Shown here one piece after another: positions 17,688 to 25,252 of a DNA stretch of 64,000 bases. Within the stretch, counting starts at the first letter, position 1. Every line of letters begins with the position of its first letter. The translations under genes were made by a program, and so were the position numbers. The stretch comes from an uncultured Gammaproteobacteria bacterium (GTDB lineage: Bacteria > Pseudomonadota > Gammaproteobacteria > PS1 > Pseudothioglobaceae). The stretch is from the NCBI GenBank assembly GCA_902509905.1, contig CABWZI010000008.1, positions 1 to 64,000 of the forward strand, given 5' to 3'. Below the pieces are notes generated by a model. It was not told the DNA's origin. It saw nothing but the letters and a program-made list of their open reading frames with translations, and made no database searches.

Positions 17688-18046
17688 CTATATGAATCAG
17701 TAATCCCATGTCTAGAGTTCTCAATGGAATTTCAATCCAATAATCTCATTTCCCAAAAAGAATACACTAAACGACAACAGATCATTTATCTTCTTATCCA
17801 TCATCTTCACGATAGAGAAGGGTGGGGTTACAGAAAGATATCAAAATGGTTGAATCAGAGTGGAATAAAGACCCTTAGAGGGAAGAACTGGTTCTCTTCA
17901 TCAGTTATCTCAGTCTTAAAGAGAAAACACGAGAGAGATCTAATGAATGAACAGATCAGAAATCAACATTTCCCAATTAAGGTTTCAAGATTTGAGGTGA
18001 ATTACTATATTTTTGATTGAATAGAATAGTACAATTAATTCATAGT
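17644..18046 (+). repeat. 400-bp module, middle (intact) copy
   Basis: Homologous along its full length to 16430-16835. Both copies start within the glmS-end-like core and end with the same short sequence downstream of the ORF stop. The next gene starts 18 bases after the module end, so module and cargo are tightly joined. This copy retains an uninterrupted coding frame, unlike the left one. Confidence 0.8.
17724..18020 (+). CDS. Small protein with recombinase-type DNA-binding segment
   Basis: A 98-residue protein. Residues about 31-66 read G-W-G-Y-R-K-I-S-K-W-L-N-Q-S-G-I-K-T, then R-G-K-N-W-F-S-S-S-V-I-S-V-L-K-R. This is the pattern of the Recombinase domain (PF07508-like) that follows the catalytic domain of large serine recombinases and binds DNA by helix-turn-helix. 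No catalytic serine domain precedes it. I chose ATG 17724; a TTG at 17670 would add 18 residues. The module copy at 16516 is broken. It may be a DNA-binding accessory factor or a stable remnant. Confidence 0.65.
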   Translation: MEFQSNNLISQKEYTKRQQIIYLLIHHLHDREGWGYRKISKWLNQSGIKTLRGKNWFSSSVISVLKRKHERDLMNEQIRNQHFPIKVSRFEVNYYIFD

Positions 18047-18064
18047 TCAAAATAATCTTTATTT

Positions 18065-18508
18065 ATGAGTATATTTACAGATAGGGGATGTGCGGGATGT
18101 TTAGCATTAAAGTTAGTTGTTTTATTCTTTATATTTACATACCCTCCATTTATCTCATTATTTTTTAAGGTCAAATCTATCCATCCAAATTGGGAACTTG
18201 GATTGATAATTTTGGGTCTTATTCTATGGGTTTTTATTTTTAAATTATTTGATTATTTTTATAAAAGATTCCCTATTTTTGTAAAATTATTACTATATGG
18301 ACCTTTATTACTTGTTATTTATGTATTGGTGTTTGGGTTAAGTCCAGATTATGCATCGATTAATCCATTGCATAACACCTATGTTTCGTCTCTAGTATTA
18401 ATTTTTGCTTCTTTAGTGGTCATAATTTGGATTTATTGTCAAATTTTTAATGGTAAATATTGTACCGCAGGTAGTAATGAGGATAGTGATACTGAGGATG
18501 GAAGTTAA
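18065..18508 (+). CDS. Small multi-span membrane protein (island cargo)
   Basis: A 147-residue protein with four likely membrane segments (about residues 15-35, 43-62, 70-90 and 107-125) and an acidic tail E-D-S-D-T-E-D-G. The start D-R-G-C-A-G-C-L holds two cysteines before the first helix. I do not recognise the family. It begins 18 bp after the intact module and ends 21 bp before the right glmS repeat, so it is the cargo of the right-hand element. A role in defence or transport would be a guess. Confidence 0.6.
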   Translation: MSIFTDRGCAGCLALKLVVLFFIFTYPPFISLFFKVKSIHPNWELGLIILGLILWVFIFKLFDYFYKRFPIFVKLLLYGPLLLVIYVLVFGLSPDYASINPLHNTYVSSLVLIFASLVVIIWIYCQIFNGKYCTAGSNEDSDTEDGS

Positions 18509-18529
18509 GTTCAAGTGTATCAGTGGAGA

Positions 18530-18589
18530 CTGTTAACTAACCAAATTCACCAATTTTAATGTACACCCAAATCATTCAACGGTGACTGA
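18530..18589. repeat. Right copy of glmS-end repeat (authentic glmS terminus)
   Basis: This contains the last codons of glmS (S-V-T-V-E, stop at 18572-18574, minus strand) plus about 42 bases downstream. It is repeated at 16401-16460 in the same orientation. The end of glmS is strongly conserved and is known as the target of Tn7-type elements; this repeat is longer than a Tn7 target duplication and includes coding sequence, so a different mechanism is more likely. Confidence 0.7.
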
Positions 18590-20419
18590 CTTTGCTAAAT
18601 TTCTCGGCTTATCAACATCTGTGCCTTTCTCAAGTGCGACATGATAGCTAAGTAACTGAAGTGGTATGGTAAATATAATAGGTGCAGTTATTCTGCCAAG
18701 GTTTGAAGTGATTTGAATAACTTCCATGGCATCCATGGATTGAACTTTTGAGCTCTCATCTTCAAAAACAATCATTTGCGACCCCCTGGATTTTACTTCC
18801 TGTAAATTAGATTTAAGTTTCTCTAAAAGTTCATCATTTGGTGCAATCGCAATCACAGGCATATTTTTATCAATTAAAGCAATTGGCCCATGTTTAAGCT
18901 CACCTGCAGGATATGCTTCGGCATGAATATAACTTATTTCCTTAAGTTTTAATGCTCCTTCCATAGCAATTGCATGCATAGTTCCTCTTCCTAAAAATAA
19001 AGCACTACTATTATTTTTGAAGCGTTTTGCCAAATGCATTATCTGTTTTTCTTGAAGCAGTGTTTCATTAATAAGTCCAGGCAATTTTTTTAAACCACTT
19101 ACAATTTCGCTTTCTTGCATTTTACTTATGCTGCCTTTTAGCTTACCAATAGCACAGAGTAATAATGCTAGAGAAACTAGTTGTGTAGTAAAAGCTTTTG
19201 TGCTTGCCACTCCAATTTCTGGGCCAGCATGAGTTAAAAATGTTAAATCAGATAATCTAGTAAGGCTTGATTCAGGTGAGTTAGTTATACAAAGAGATTT
19301 TAATGTATTGTTTAATTTTTTAGCTATTTTAAGAGCCTCTAATGTATCAGCTGTTTCACCACTTTGTGATAAAGCAATAAAAAGAGTTTGATCCAAAATA
19401 ATAGGGCGTCGATATCGATATTCGCTGGCTATTTCAACATTACATGGAATTTTTGCAATGTCTTCCATCCAATATTTTGCAACAAGGCCTGCATTATAGC
19501 TGGTCCCACAGGCAACAATTTGAATTTGAGTTATTGATCTAAAAATTTCATCTGCCTGATGACCAAAAGATGAAGAAATAACAGAATTATTAGTGATTCG
19601 AGATTCTAACGTATCCCTTATTGCTTGTGGTTGCTCAAAAATCTCTTTTTGCATGAAATGATCAAAATTACCCTTGTTAGCCTGCCCAGCTTTAAGCTTG
19701 GATTCTTGAGCTGGGCGGTTCACTATTTTTCCATTTAAATCATAAATAGTAACTTTATCTAATTTAACTTCAGCAATGTCACCTTCCTCAAGATAGATAA
19801 ACTTTTTTGTTGTCGACAATAGGGCCATTTGATCGGAAGCAATATAGTTTCCATTTTCACCAATTCCAATTAATAAGGGAGAGCCTTTTCTTGCAGCAAT
19901 TATTTGATCTGGATATTTTGATGAAATAACTCCAATTCCATATGAACCTTGCAAGGATTTAACAGCTTTTTGAACTGATTCAACAAGAGAAGTGCATGAA
20001 TTCATTTCTAAATCAATTGAGTGCGCAATAACTTCTGTATCAGTTTCAGATTTGAATTCATAACCTTGCCTTATTTGGCTATTTTTCAATTCAATATAAT
20101 TCTCAATAATTCCATTATGAACTACACTCACAGTGTTTTTTGATATGTGTGGATGAGCATTGCGACTTGATGGCTCGCCATGAGTAGCCCATCTAGTATG
20201 AGCAATTCCTATATTTCCATTGATTTCTTTATTCCTTAACTTTAGATTTTTTTCTAAATTACTAACTTTTCCAACTGACCTTGCTCGATCAAAAGAATTT
20301 TTTTGAGAAAGAACAATTAGGCCAGATGAATCATAGCCTCGATACTCTAAACGATTTAAACCTTCTAAAAGAAGCGGAGTAATATTTTTATCTGTAACGC
20401 CACCAACTATTCCGCACAT
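18572..20419 (-). CDS. glmS: Glutamine-fructose-6-phosphate aminotransferase (isomerizing)
   Basis: A 615-residue enzyme making glucosamine-6-phosphate from fructose-6-phosphate and glutamine, the first step to UDP-GlcNAc. Cys2 (M-C-G-I-V-G-G) is the glutaminase nucleophile; H-T-R-W-A-T-H-G and H-N-G-I-I-E-N-Y complete that domain. Two SIS domains follow (A-C-G-T-S-Y and S-Q-S-G-E-T-A-D-T), and the C-terminus L-A-K-S-V-T-V-E is the conserved end. The full length fits the family. It feeds both cell wall and the polysaccharide locus. Its 3' end is the apparent integration target of the adjacent island. Confidence 0.97.
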   Translation of the reverse strand: MCGIVGGVTDKNITPLLLEGLNRLEYRGYDSSGLIVLSQKNSFDRARSVGKVSNLEKNLKLRNKEINGNIGIAHTRWATHGEPSSRNAHPHISKNTVSVVHNGIIENYIELKNSQIRQGYEFKSETDTEVIAHSIDLEMNSCTSLVESVQKAVKSLQGSYGIGVISSKYPDQIIAARKGSPLLIGIGENGNYIASDQMALLSTTKKFIYLEEGDIAEVKLDKVTIYDLNGKIVNRPAQESKLKAGQANKGNFDHFMQKEIFEQPQAIRDTLESRITNNSVISSSFGHQADEIFRSITQIQIVACGTSYNAGLVAKYWMEDIAKIPCNVEIASEYRYRRPIILDQTLFIALSQSGETADTLEALKIAKKLNNTLKSLCITNSPESSLTRLSDLTFLTHAGPEIGVASTKAFTTQLVSLALLLCAIGKLKGSISKMQESEIVSGLKKLPGLINETLLQEKQIMHLAKRFKNNSSALFLGRGTMHAIAMEGALKLKEISYIHAEAYPAGELKHGPIALIDKNMPVIAIAPNDELLEKLKSNLQEVKSRGSQMIVFEDESSKVQSMDAMEVIQITSNLGRITAPIIFTIPLQLLSYHVALEKGTDVDKPRNLAKSVTVE

Positions 20420-20568
20420 ATTTAATATTGATATGAATAAGCTTAATATTATAGTTAATTATGAAACATAAGCATGTTCATAACTCAGGCTTTGATAAAT
20501 ATTCTTAGATTTTGATTGTTTAAGCAATTTATGGTTCTTTAGTGTTTTAGCCTATAATGAGAATCATA

Positions 20569-21393
20569 ATGAAAGTTGATTTACATAATCATTCATACTT
20601 TTCTGATGGCTTTCTATCGCCTAAGGAGATTGTTAGGCTTGCAAGCGAAGCAAATTGTGATCTATTTTCCTTAACTGATCATGATAATACTGATGGAATT
20701 GCTGAAGCTAAGGATGAAGCACATAAATTAGGTATTAGTCTGGTTAATGGGGTGGAAATCTCTGCATTTTGGCGAAATAGTGCAATTCATATTGTAGGCT
20801 TAGGAATTGATATTGATAATGATTTTCTCCAAACAGGTTTGGAGTTTAATCAAACCTTGCGTAAGGAAAGAGCTAAAAAAATAGCTTTAGGTTTATGGCG
20901 TTCGGGAATTAAGGATGCATTAGAGAAAGCTCAAAAGATAAGTGGTGGAAACATGCTCACAAGAACGCATTTTGCTCAGATGTTAATTCAAGAAGGTTAT
21001 TGCAAGGACATGAAGTCTGTCTTTCGAAGATATTTGTCAGGTCGAAAACCTGGTGGAGTAAGGGTTGAATGGAAGGATTTTAATGAGGTTATCAAATGGA
21101 TACATTCTGCTGGGGGCAAGGCTTTAATTGCTCATCCATTCAGGTATAGAATGACTCATACGAAAATAAAAAAAATGCTTAATGACTTTAAAGAAGCAAA
21201 TGGGGATGGTTTTGAGGTTGTTAATGCCAATAGTTCTGCAGAAGAAATTTCTCTTGGAAATCAATGGATCGAAGAATACGATTTACTTGCATCAGTTGGT
21301 TCAGATTTTCATGGATGGCCAAATCAGAGAGTTCAAATTGGTAATTTAGCTGATCTACCAAATAATAGCAGAGCTATTTGGGGCTATTTGTAA
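20569..21393 (+). CDS. rnm: PHP-domain phosphoesterase (RNase AM / YciV family)
   Basis: A 274-residue PHP-domain metalloenzyme. D-L-H-N-H-S near the start, D-H-D-N, N-G-V-E-I-S and the late G-S-D-F-H-G are its metal-binding motifs. In E. coli the homologue removes 5' nucleotides from rRNA precursors and hydrolyses nucleoside 3',5'-bisphosphates. I chose ATG 20569, giving the usual M-K-V-D-L-H start; an ATG at 20557 lies inside a TATAAT hexamer. It is divergent from glmS and overlaps yciO by one base. The rnm-yciO order is common in gammaproteobacteria. Confidence 0.88.
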   Translation: MKVDLHNHSYFSDGFLSPKEIVRLASEANCDLFSLTDHDNTDGIAEAKDEAHKLGISLVNGVEISAFWRNSAIHIVGLGIDIDNDFLQTGLEFNQTLRKERAKKIALGLWRSGIKDALEKAQKISGGNMLTRTHFAQMLIQEGYCKDMKSVFRRYLSGRKPGGVRVEWKDFNEVIKWIHSAGGKALIAHPFRYRMTHTKIKKMLNDFKEANGDGFEVVNANSSAEEISLGNQWIEEYDLLASVGSDFHGWPNQRVQIGNLADLPNNSRAIWGYL

Positions 21394-22007
21394 TGGCATT
21401 AATTCTTGATATTCATCCAAAAAACCCTCAAGTGAGGCTTATTAATAAAGTCACAGAAATAATTGAGAAGGGTGGTGTTATTGCCTATCCAACTGATTCA
21501 GGATACGCCCTAGGGTGTGCTCTTGGCAATAAAGCTGCGATGGAAAGAATAGTAAAGATTAGAAAATTAAAAAGACATCACCACTTTACATTAATGCTAA
21601 AAGATTTGTCTCATGTTGGAGAATATGCAAAGCTGAATAATTCAGGTTTTAGGTTGTTAAAAAAAATACTTCCTGGGGCTTATACATTTATTCTTGAAGG
21701 TGCTAAGGATATACCAAATCGTCTTCTCAATGGCAATCGAAAGACAATCGGAGTTAGGGTTTCAAGTAATACGATAGTTCAGGCAATTCTAGGGGACTTG
21801 GAAGATCCTTTGATGAGTGTATCCCTCATAATGCAGGGGTATGAATTCTATAATGGTAATGATATAAAGACAGTTTTGAGTAATTCAATTGATCTGATTA
21901 TTGACTCAGGACACTGTCCTCCAGAGCCAACTTCAGTAATAGATATCTCCGAAGATGAAATATTAATTTTGAGAGAGGGCGCAGGTAGCCTTGAATCTAT
22001 AATCTAA
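21393..22007 (+). CDS. yciO: Sua5/YciO/YrdC family protein
   Basis: A 204-residue protein of the threonylcarbamoyl-AMP synthase superfamily. The G-G-V-I-A-Y-P-T-D-S-G-Y start of the fold and K-R-H-H-H-F-T-L-M substrate region are clear, as is the P-E-P-T-S-V-I-D-I end. The S-G-Y variant and length fit YciO, whose function is less certain than that of TsaC. I chose ATG 21393, which overlaps the rnm stop as TAATG; an upstream in-frame start at 21378 would lie inside rnm. Confidence 0.85.
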   Translation: MALILDIHPKNPQVRLINKVTEIIEKGGVIAYPTDSGYALGCALGNKAAMERIVKIRKLKRHHHFTLMLKDLSHVGEYAKLNNSGFRLLKKILPGAYTFILEGAKDIPNRLLNGNRKTIGVRVSSNTIVQAILGDLEDPLMSVSLIMQGYEFYNGNDIKTVLSNSIDLIIDSGHCPPEPTSVIDISEDEILILREGAGSLESII

Positions 22008-22020
22008 ATTGCTTGTTTTT

Positions 22021-22049
22021 ATAATGTAATTACAATATAATTACATTAT
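22021..22049. promoter_or_regulatory. Perfect inverted repeat over the mazE start
   Basis: Two 12-bp arms, ATAATGTAATTA and TAATTACATTAT, are separated by five bases. The right arm runs into the mazE start codon at 22048. Toxin-antitoxin operons are usually repressed by the antitoxin at such a palindrome. The position is well suited to block transcription or initiation. Use as operator is inferred. Confidence 0.6.
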
Positions 22050-22254
22050 GGCTAAAATCATTCAAATAGGCAATTCACAGGGTGTCAGAATACCTAAGCC
22101 ACTCATTGCACTAGCTAATCTTGAGGGTAAAGAGCTTGAATATGTTGTGATGGATAGTGGTCTTCTGATTACACCAGAAAAAAAAGTTCGAGTGGGTTGG
22201 GAAATTGATATTGATGATCTGAGCGTTGATTGGGAGTGGAGTAAGAGCTCATGA
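22048..22254 (+). CDS. mazE: AbrB/MazE-type antitoxin
   Basis: A 68-residue protein with the SpoVT-AbrB swapped-hairpin pattern: I-I-Q-I-G-N-S-Q-G-V-R-I-P-K-P near the N-terminus, then a short strand and an acidic, tryptophan-rich tail (D-W-E-W-S). The N-terminal part would bind the palindrome at 22021 and the tail would cover the toxin. Its stop overlaps the toxin start as ATGA. The pair sits between yciO and alaS and interrupts otherwise core genes. Confidence 0.8.
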   Translation: MAKIIQIGNSQGVRIPKPLIALANLEGKELEYVVMDSGLLITPEKKVRVGWEIDIDDLSVDWEWSKSS

Positions 22255-22565
22255 GGCGCTTTGAAGTCTGGCTAATTATGAAAAATCCAGAATTTGGGCG
22301 TGTAGTTGATAATCTTGGTCTGTGCACTATAGTCACTCCAGATGAGTTGAATAAACTGCCTAGCCTGCTAGTTGCCCCTATGACTACATCATTTGAGTCA
22401 ATACCTAGTCGAGTCGAATGCATTTTTGAAGGGGCAAAAGGATTCATCATGATTGATCAAATTAGAACGATAGAAAAATTATGCTTTATCAAAAAATTAG
22501 GAGAACTTGAAAATGACGTTCAAATAAATTTATGTGATCGCTTTCAAGAGTTTTTTGCTTACTAA
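22251..22565 (+). CDS. mazF: MazF/PemK-type toxin
   Basis: A 104-residue protein of the MazF/PemK family, whose members are mostly sequence-specific mRNA endoribonucleases. The early R-R-F-E-V-W-L-I segment corresponds to the usual G-D-I-W-x-V start, T-I-V-T-P-D-E-L-N is the family loop, and V-A-P-M-T-T holds the catalytic strand. D-Q-I-R-T-I corresponds to the conserved D-Q-x-R-T/S-x-D region. It overlaps the antitoxin by four bases. The N-terminal G-D is absent, so activity cannot be assumed. Confidence 0.78.
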   Translation: MRRFEVWLIMKNPEFGRVVDNLGLCTIVTPDELNKLPSLLVAPMTTSFESIPSRVECIFEGAKGFIMIDQIRTIEKLCFIKKLGELENDVQINLCDRFQEFFAY

Positions 22566-22578
22566 CTAGGGCTGTGAG

Positions 22579-22584
22579 TATAAT
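22579..22584 (+). promoter_or_regulatory. Candidate -10 box for alaS
   Basis: A TATAAT hexamer 30 bases before the alaS ATG, with a TTGCTT hexamer 18 bp upstream (22555-22560) as a weak -35. Position and spacing are reasonable for a sigma70 promoter, but TATAAT is common by chance in DNA this AT-rich. Confidence 0.4.
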
Positions 22585-22614
22585 CATCTCATTTATAAAT
22601 TATTCAACTTTGAA

Positions 22615-25215
22615 ATGAAAACTGCTGAAATACGTCAGAAATTTCTAACTTACTTTGAGAGTCATGGACATTCAATTCAGCAGAGCGCCCCTTTAGTTCC
22701 TCATAATGACAATACTTTGCTTTTTGTTAATGCAGGAATGGTTCCTTTTAAAGATTTCTTTACAGGTGCTGCAAAGACACCCTTTAATAGGGCAGTTTCC
22801 TGTCAAAGATGCGTTAGAGCAGGTGGAAAACACAACGACCTAGATAATGTTGGATATACAGCCCGCCACCATACTTTTTTTGAAATGCTTGGTAACTTCA
22901 GTTTTGGTGACTACTTTAAAAGTGAAGCTATACGTTTCTGCTGGGATTTTTTAACTGTAGAGCTTGGCCTTCCAAAAGATAAACTCTGGGTGAGTGTTTT
23001 TGAGGATGATGATGAGGCTGCTGATATTTGGGTCAAAGAGATTGGCTTTCCTTTGGAAAGAATCTCTCGCTGCGGTGCAAAAGATAATTTTTGGCAAATG
23101 GGTGATACAGGGCCTTGTGGCCCTTGTAGTGAAGTCTTTTATGATCATGGAGATCATATAGAAGGTGGACCACCTGGAACACCAGAGGAAGATGGCGACA
23201 GATTTATTGAGATTTGGAATTTAGTCTTTATGCAATTTGACCGTCAGCAAGACGGAACCTTGGTTCCTTTAAAATCAATTGGAGTTGATACTGGAATGGG
23301 CCTTGAGAGGCTAGCTGCAGTGATTCAGCACGAAAATAATAATTATGATATCGATAGCTTTAAAGAATTAACGAATGCAGTTGCAGCACTAGTTCCAAAA
23401 GAGCAAGGTATCGAATCCACTCATGCCTCAGTAAGAGTCATAGCTGATCATATTAGATCAACTGCATTTATGATTGTTGATGGGATTAGCCCTTCAAATG
23501 AGGGAAGAGGTTATGTTCTGAGAAGAATTATTCGAAGGGCTATACGCCATGGGCACAAGTTGGGTATCAGTGAAATATTCTTCTACAAGTTGGTATCAAT
23601 TCTTTCAAGCCAGAACAAGTTAGCCTATCCTGAACTTATTTCTAATCAGGGGCAAGTTGAGCAAATCCTCAAAAAAGAAGAGGAGCGTTTCATTCAAACT
23701 CTTGATACCGGAATGAGCATTCTTGAGAGTGCTATTGAAGATATTTCAGGAAGTGAAATTTCTGGTGAAGTGGCCTTTAAGCTCTACGATACTTATGGAT
23801 TTCCTGTTGATCTAACGGCTGATGTTGCAAGAGAGCGGGGTTTAACGATTGATATGGCAGGCTTTGATTCTGAAATGAATATTCAAAAAGAGCGTGCAAG
23901 AAAGGCTGGCGACTTTGAGTCCAAAAAATCATCAGTAGTTATAGAAAATCCAACAGAGTTTCTTGGTTATGACTACTTTGATAATAATGCTACTATTACT
24001 GCTATTATTAAAAATAATGAGTCTGTTAATGAGCTTAGTGAAGGACAAGAGGCAATTGTGATTCTAGATCAAAGCAGCTTTTATGGAGAATCTGGAGGGC
24101 AGGTGGGTGACCAGGGTAATTTATTCAATAAGACTTCACAATTCAAAGTTTCGGATACTCAAAAGCAAGCATCAAGTGCTTTTGAGCATTTTGGCATTTT
24201 AGATTCAGGCTCTCTTAAAGTTGGAGATAAAGTCAATGCTATCGTAGATATTGACAGACGAAAGAAGATTATGGGAAATCATTCTGCCACCCATCTTCTT
24301 CATGAGTCATTGAGACTTATCCTTGGTGATAAGGTCAATCAGAAAGGCTCTCTAGTTGAGCCTGATAAATTGAGATTTGACTTCTCTCATGACGAAGCTG
24401 TATCCAAATCAATTCTCAATCAAGTAGAAGCTCTAGTAAACAAACAAATACTAGGAAATTCTGAAGTCATTACTGAGGAGACTGACATTGAGTCAGCCAA
24501 GAAAAAAGGTGCTATGGCTCTTTTTGGTGAAAAATATGGAGAAAATGTTAGAGTTCTTTCAATGGGAGATGATAATTTCTCTGTTGAGCTTTGCGGCGGT
24601 ACACATGTTGAAAGATTGGGCGATATTGGAAGATTTAAAATTATTTCTGAGAGCGGCATAGCTTCTGGAGTCAGAAGGATAGAAGCAGTTACTGGTCTAG
24701 AAGCCTACAAGCTTGATAAGATTAATGAGGATAATTTGGACATGATTGCTAGCCTCACAAAATCTAATTCAGTTAATCTTCTTGAAAAGATAAAGCAGTT
24801 AATCTCTGATCAAAAAAGCCTTGAGAAGCAGATTACAAATTTTCAAAAACAATTAGCTAGTGATCAGAGTGTTGATTTAATTTCCAAAGCTGAGAAAATT
24901 AATGGCATTAAGCTTCTTGCAACTGAAGTCTCAAGAGTTTCTGCTAAAGACTTAAGGGATCTTGCAGATAAATTAAAAGACAAGTTAGGAACCGCAGTCG
25001 TTGTTCTGGCAGTGGTGTCAGGAAAAAAAGTTTCACTTATCTCTGCTGTTACTAAAAACCTAACTGATAAATACCAAGCTGGCACTATCTTGAATCATGT
25101 AGCATCTCAAATCGGCGGTAAAGGTGGAGGACGTGCCGACATGGCTCAGGGTGGAGGCACTGAACCAGAGAAATTAAAAGATGCATTAAATTCAGTCAAA
25201 GATCTGATTGGATAA
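22615..25215 (+). CDS. alaS: Alanyl-tRNA synthetase
   Basis: An 866-residue class II synthetase charging tRNA-Ala. The N-terminal catalytic core has the F-L-T-Y-F start and the R-C-V-R-A-G-G-K-H-N-D-L stretch. The editing domain carries H-S-A-T-H-L-L-H and C-G-G-T-H-V, the zinc-binding set that clears mischarged serine. The C-terminal domain ends with G-G-K-G-G-G-R-A-D-M-A-Q-G-G-G. Length matches E. coli AlaRS. Its stop overlaps an upstream-extended frame of prmA. Confidence 0.97.
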   Translation: MKTAEIRQKFLTYFESHGHSIQQSAPLVPHNDNTLLFVNAGMVPFKDFFTGAAKTPFNRAVSCQRCVRAGGKHNDLDNVGYTARHHTFFEMLGNFSFGDYFKSEAIRFCWDFLTVELGLPKDKLWVSVFEDDDEAADIWVKEIGFPLERISRCGAKDNFWQMGDTGPCGPCSEVFYDHGDHIEGGPPGTPEEDGDRFIEIWNLVFMQFDRQQDGTLVPLKSIGVDTGMGLERLAAVIQHENNNYDIDSFKELTNAVAALVPKEQGIESTHASVRVIADHIRSTAFMIVDGISPSNEGRGYVLRRIIRRAIRHGHKLGISEIFFYKLVSILSSQNKLAYPELISNQGQVEQILKKEEERFIQTLDTGMSILESAIEDISGSEISGEVAFKLYDTYGFPVDLTADVARERGLTIDMAGFDSEMNIQKERARKAGDFESKKSSVVIENPTEFLGYDYFDNNATITAIIKNNESVNELSEGQEAIVILDQSSFYGESGGQVGDQGNLFNKTSQFKVSDTQKQASSAFEHFGILDSGSLKVGDKVNAIVDIDRRKKIMGNHSATHLLHESLRLILGDKVNQKGSLVEPDKLRFDFSHDEAVSKSILNQVEALVNKQILGNSEVITEETDIESAKKKGAMALFGEKYGENVRVLSMGDDNFSVELCGGTHVERLGDIGRFKIISESGIASGVRRIEAVTGLEAYKLDKINEDNLDMIASLTKSNSVNLLEKIKQLISDQKSLEKQITNFQKQLASDQSVDLISKAEKINGIKLLATEVSRVSAKDLRDLADKLKDKLGTAVVVLAVVSGKKVSLISAVTKNLTDKYQAGTILNHVASQIGGKGGGRADMAQGGGTEPEKLKDALNSVKDLIG

Positions 25216-25252
25216 AAATAATACTTATAGTGATTCCAGTATAACTAAATCA

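Larger units (their letters stand above)
16401..18589. mobile_element. Composite island integrated at the glmS 3' end
   Basis: The segment lies between two direct copies of the glmS 3' end with its flank (16401-16460 and 18530-18589), with a shorter third copy at 17638-17687. Two homologous modules of about 400 bp start exactly at the left and middle copies. The left module carries a decayed small ORF and the middle one an intact ORF. Different cargo follows each: an NTF2-like gene and remnants after the left, a membrane protein after the middle. No transposase or complete integrase is present, so mobilisation would be in trans or the island is a relic. The element interpretation is inference from the repeat architecture. 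Confidence 0.65.

Noticed and set aside
16401-18589. Tn7 or Tn7-like transposon at glmS
   Set aside because: No tnsABCD-like gene is present, and the repeats include glmS coding sequence, unlike the short Tn7 target duplication.
22169-22450. Minus-strand frame across mazE and mazF
   Set aside because: It is a shadow of the two overlapping + strand genes with no recognisable motif.
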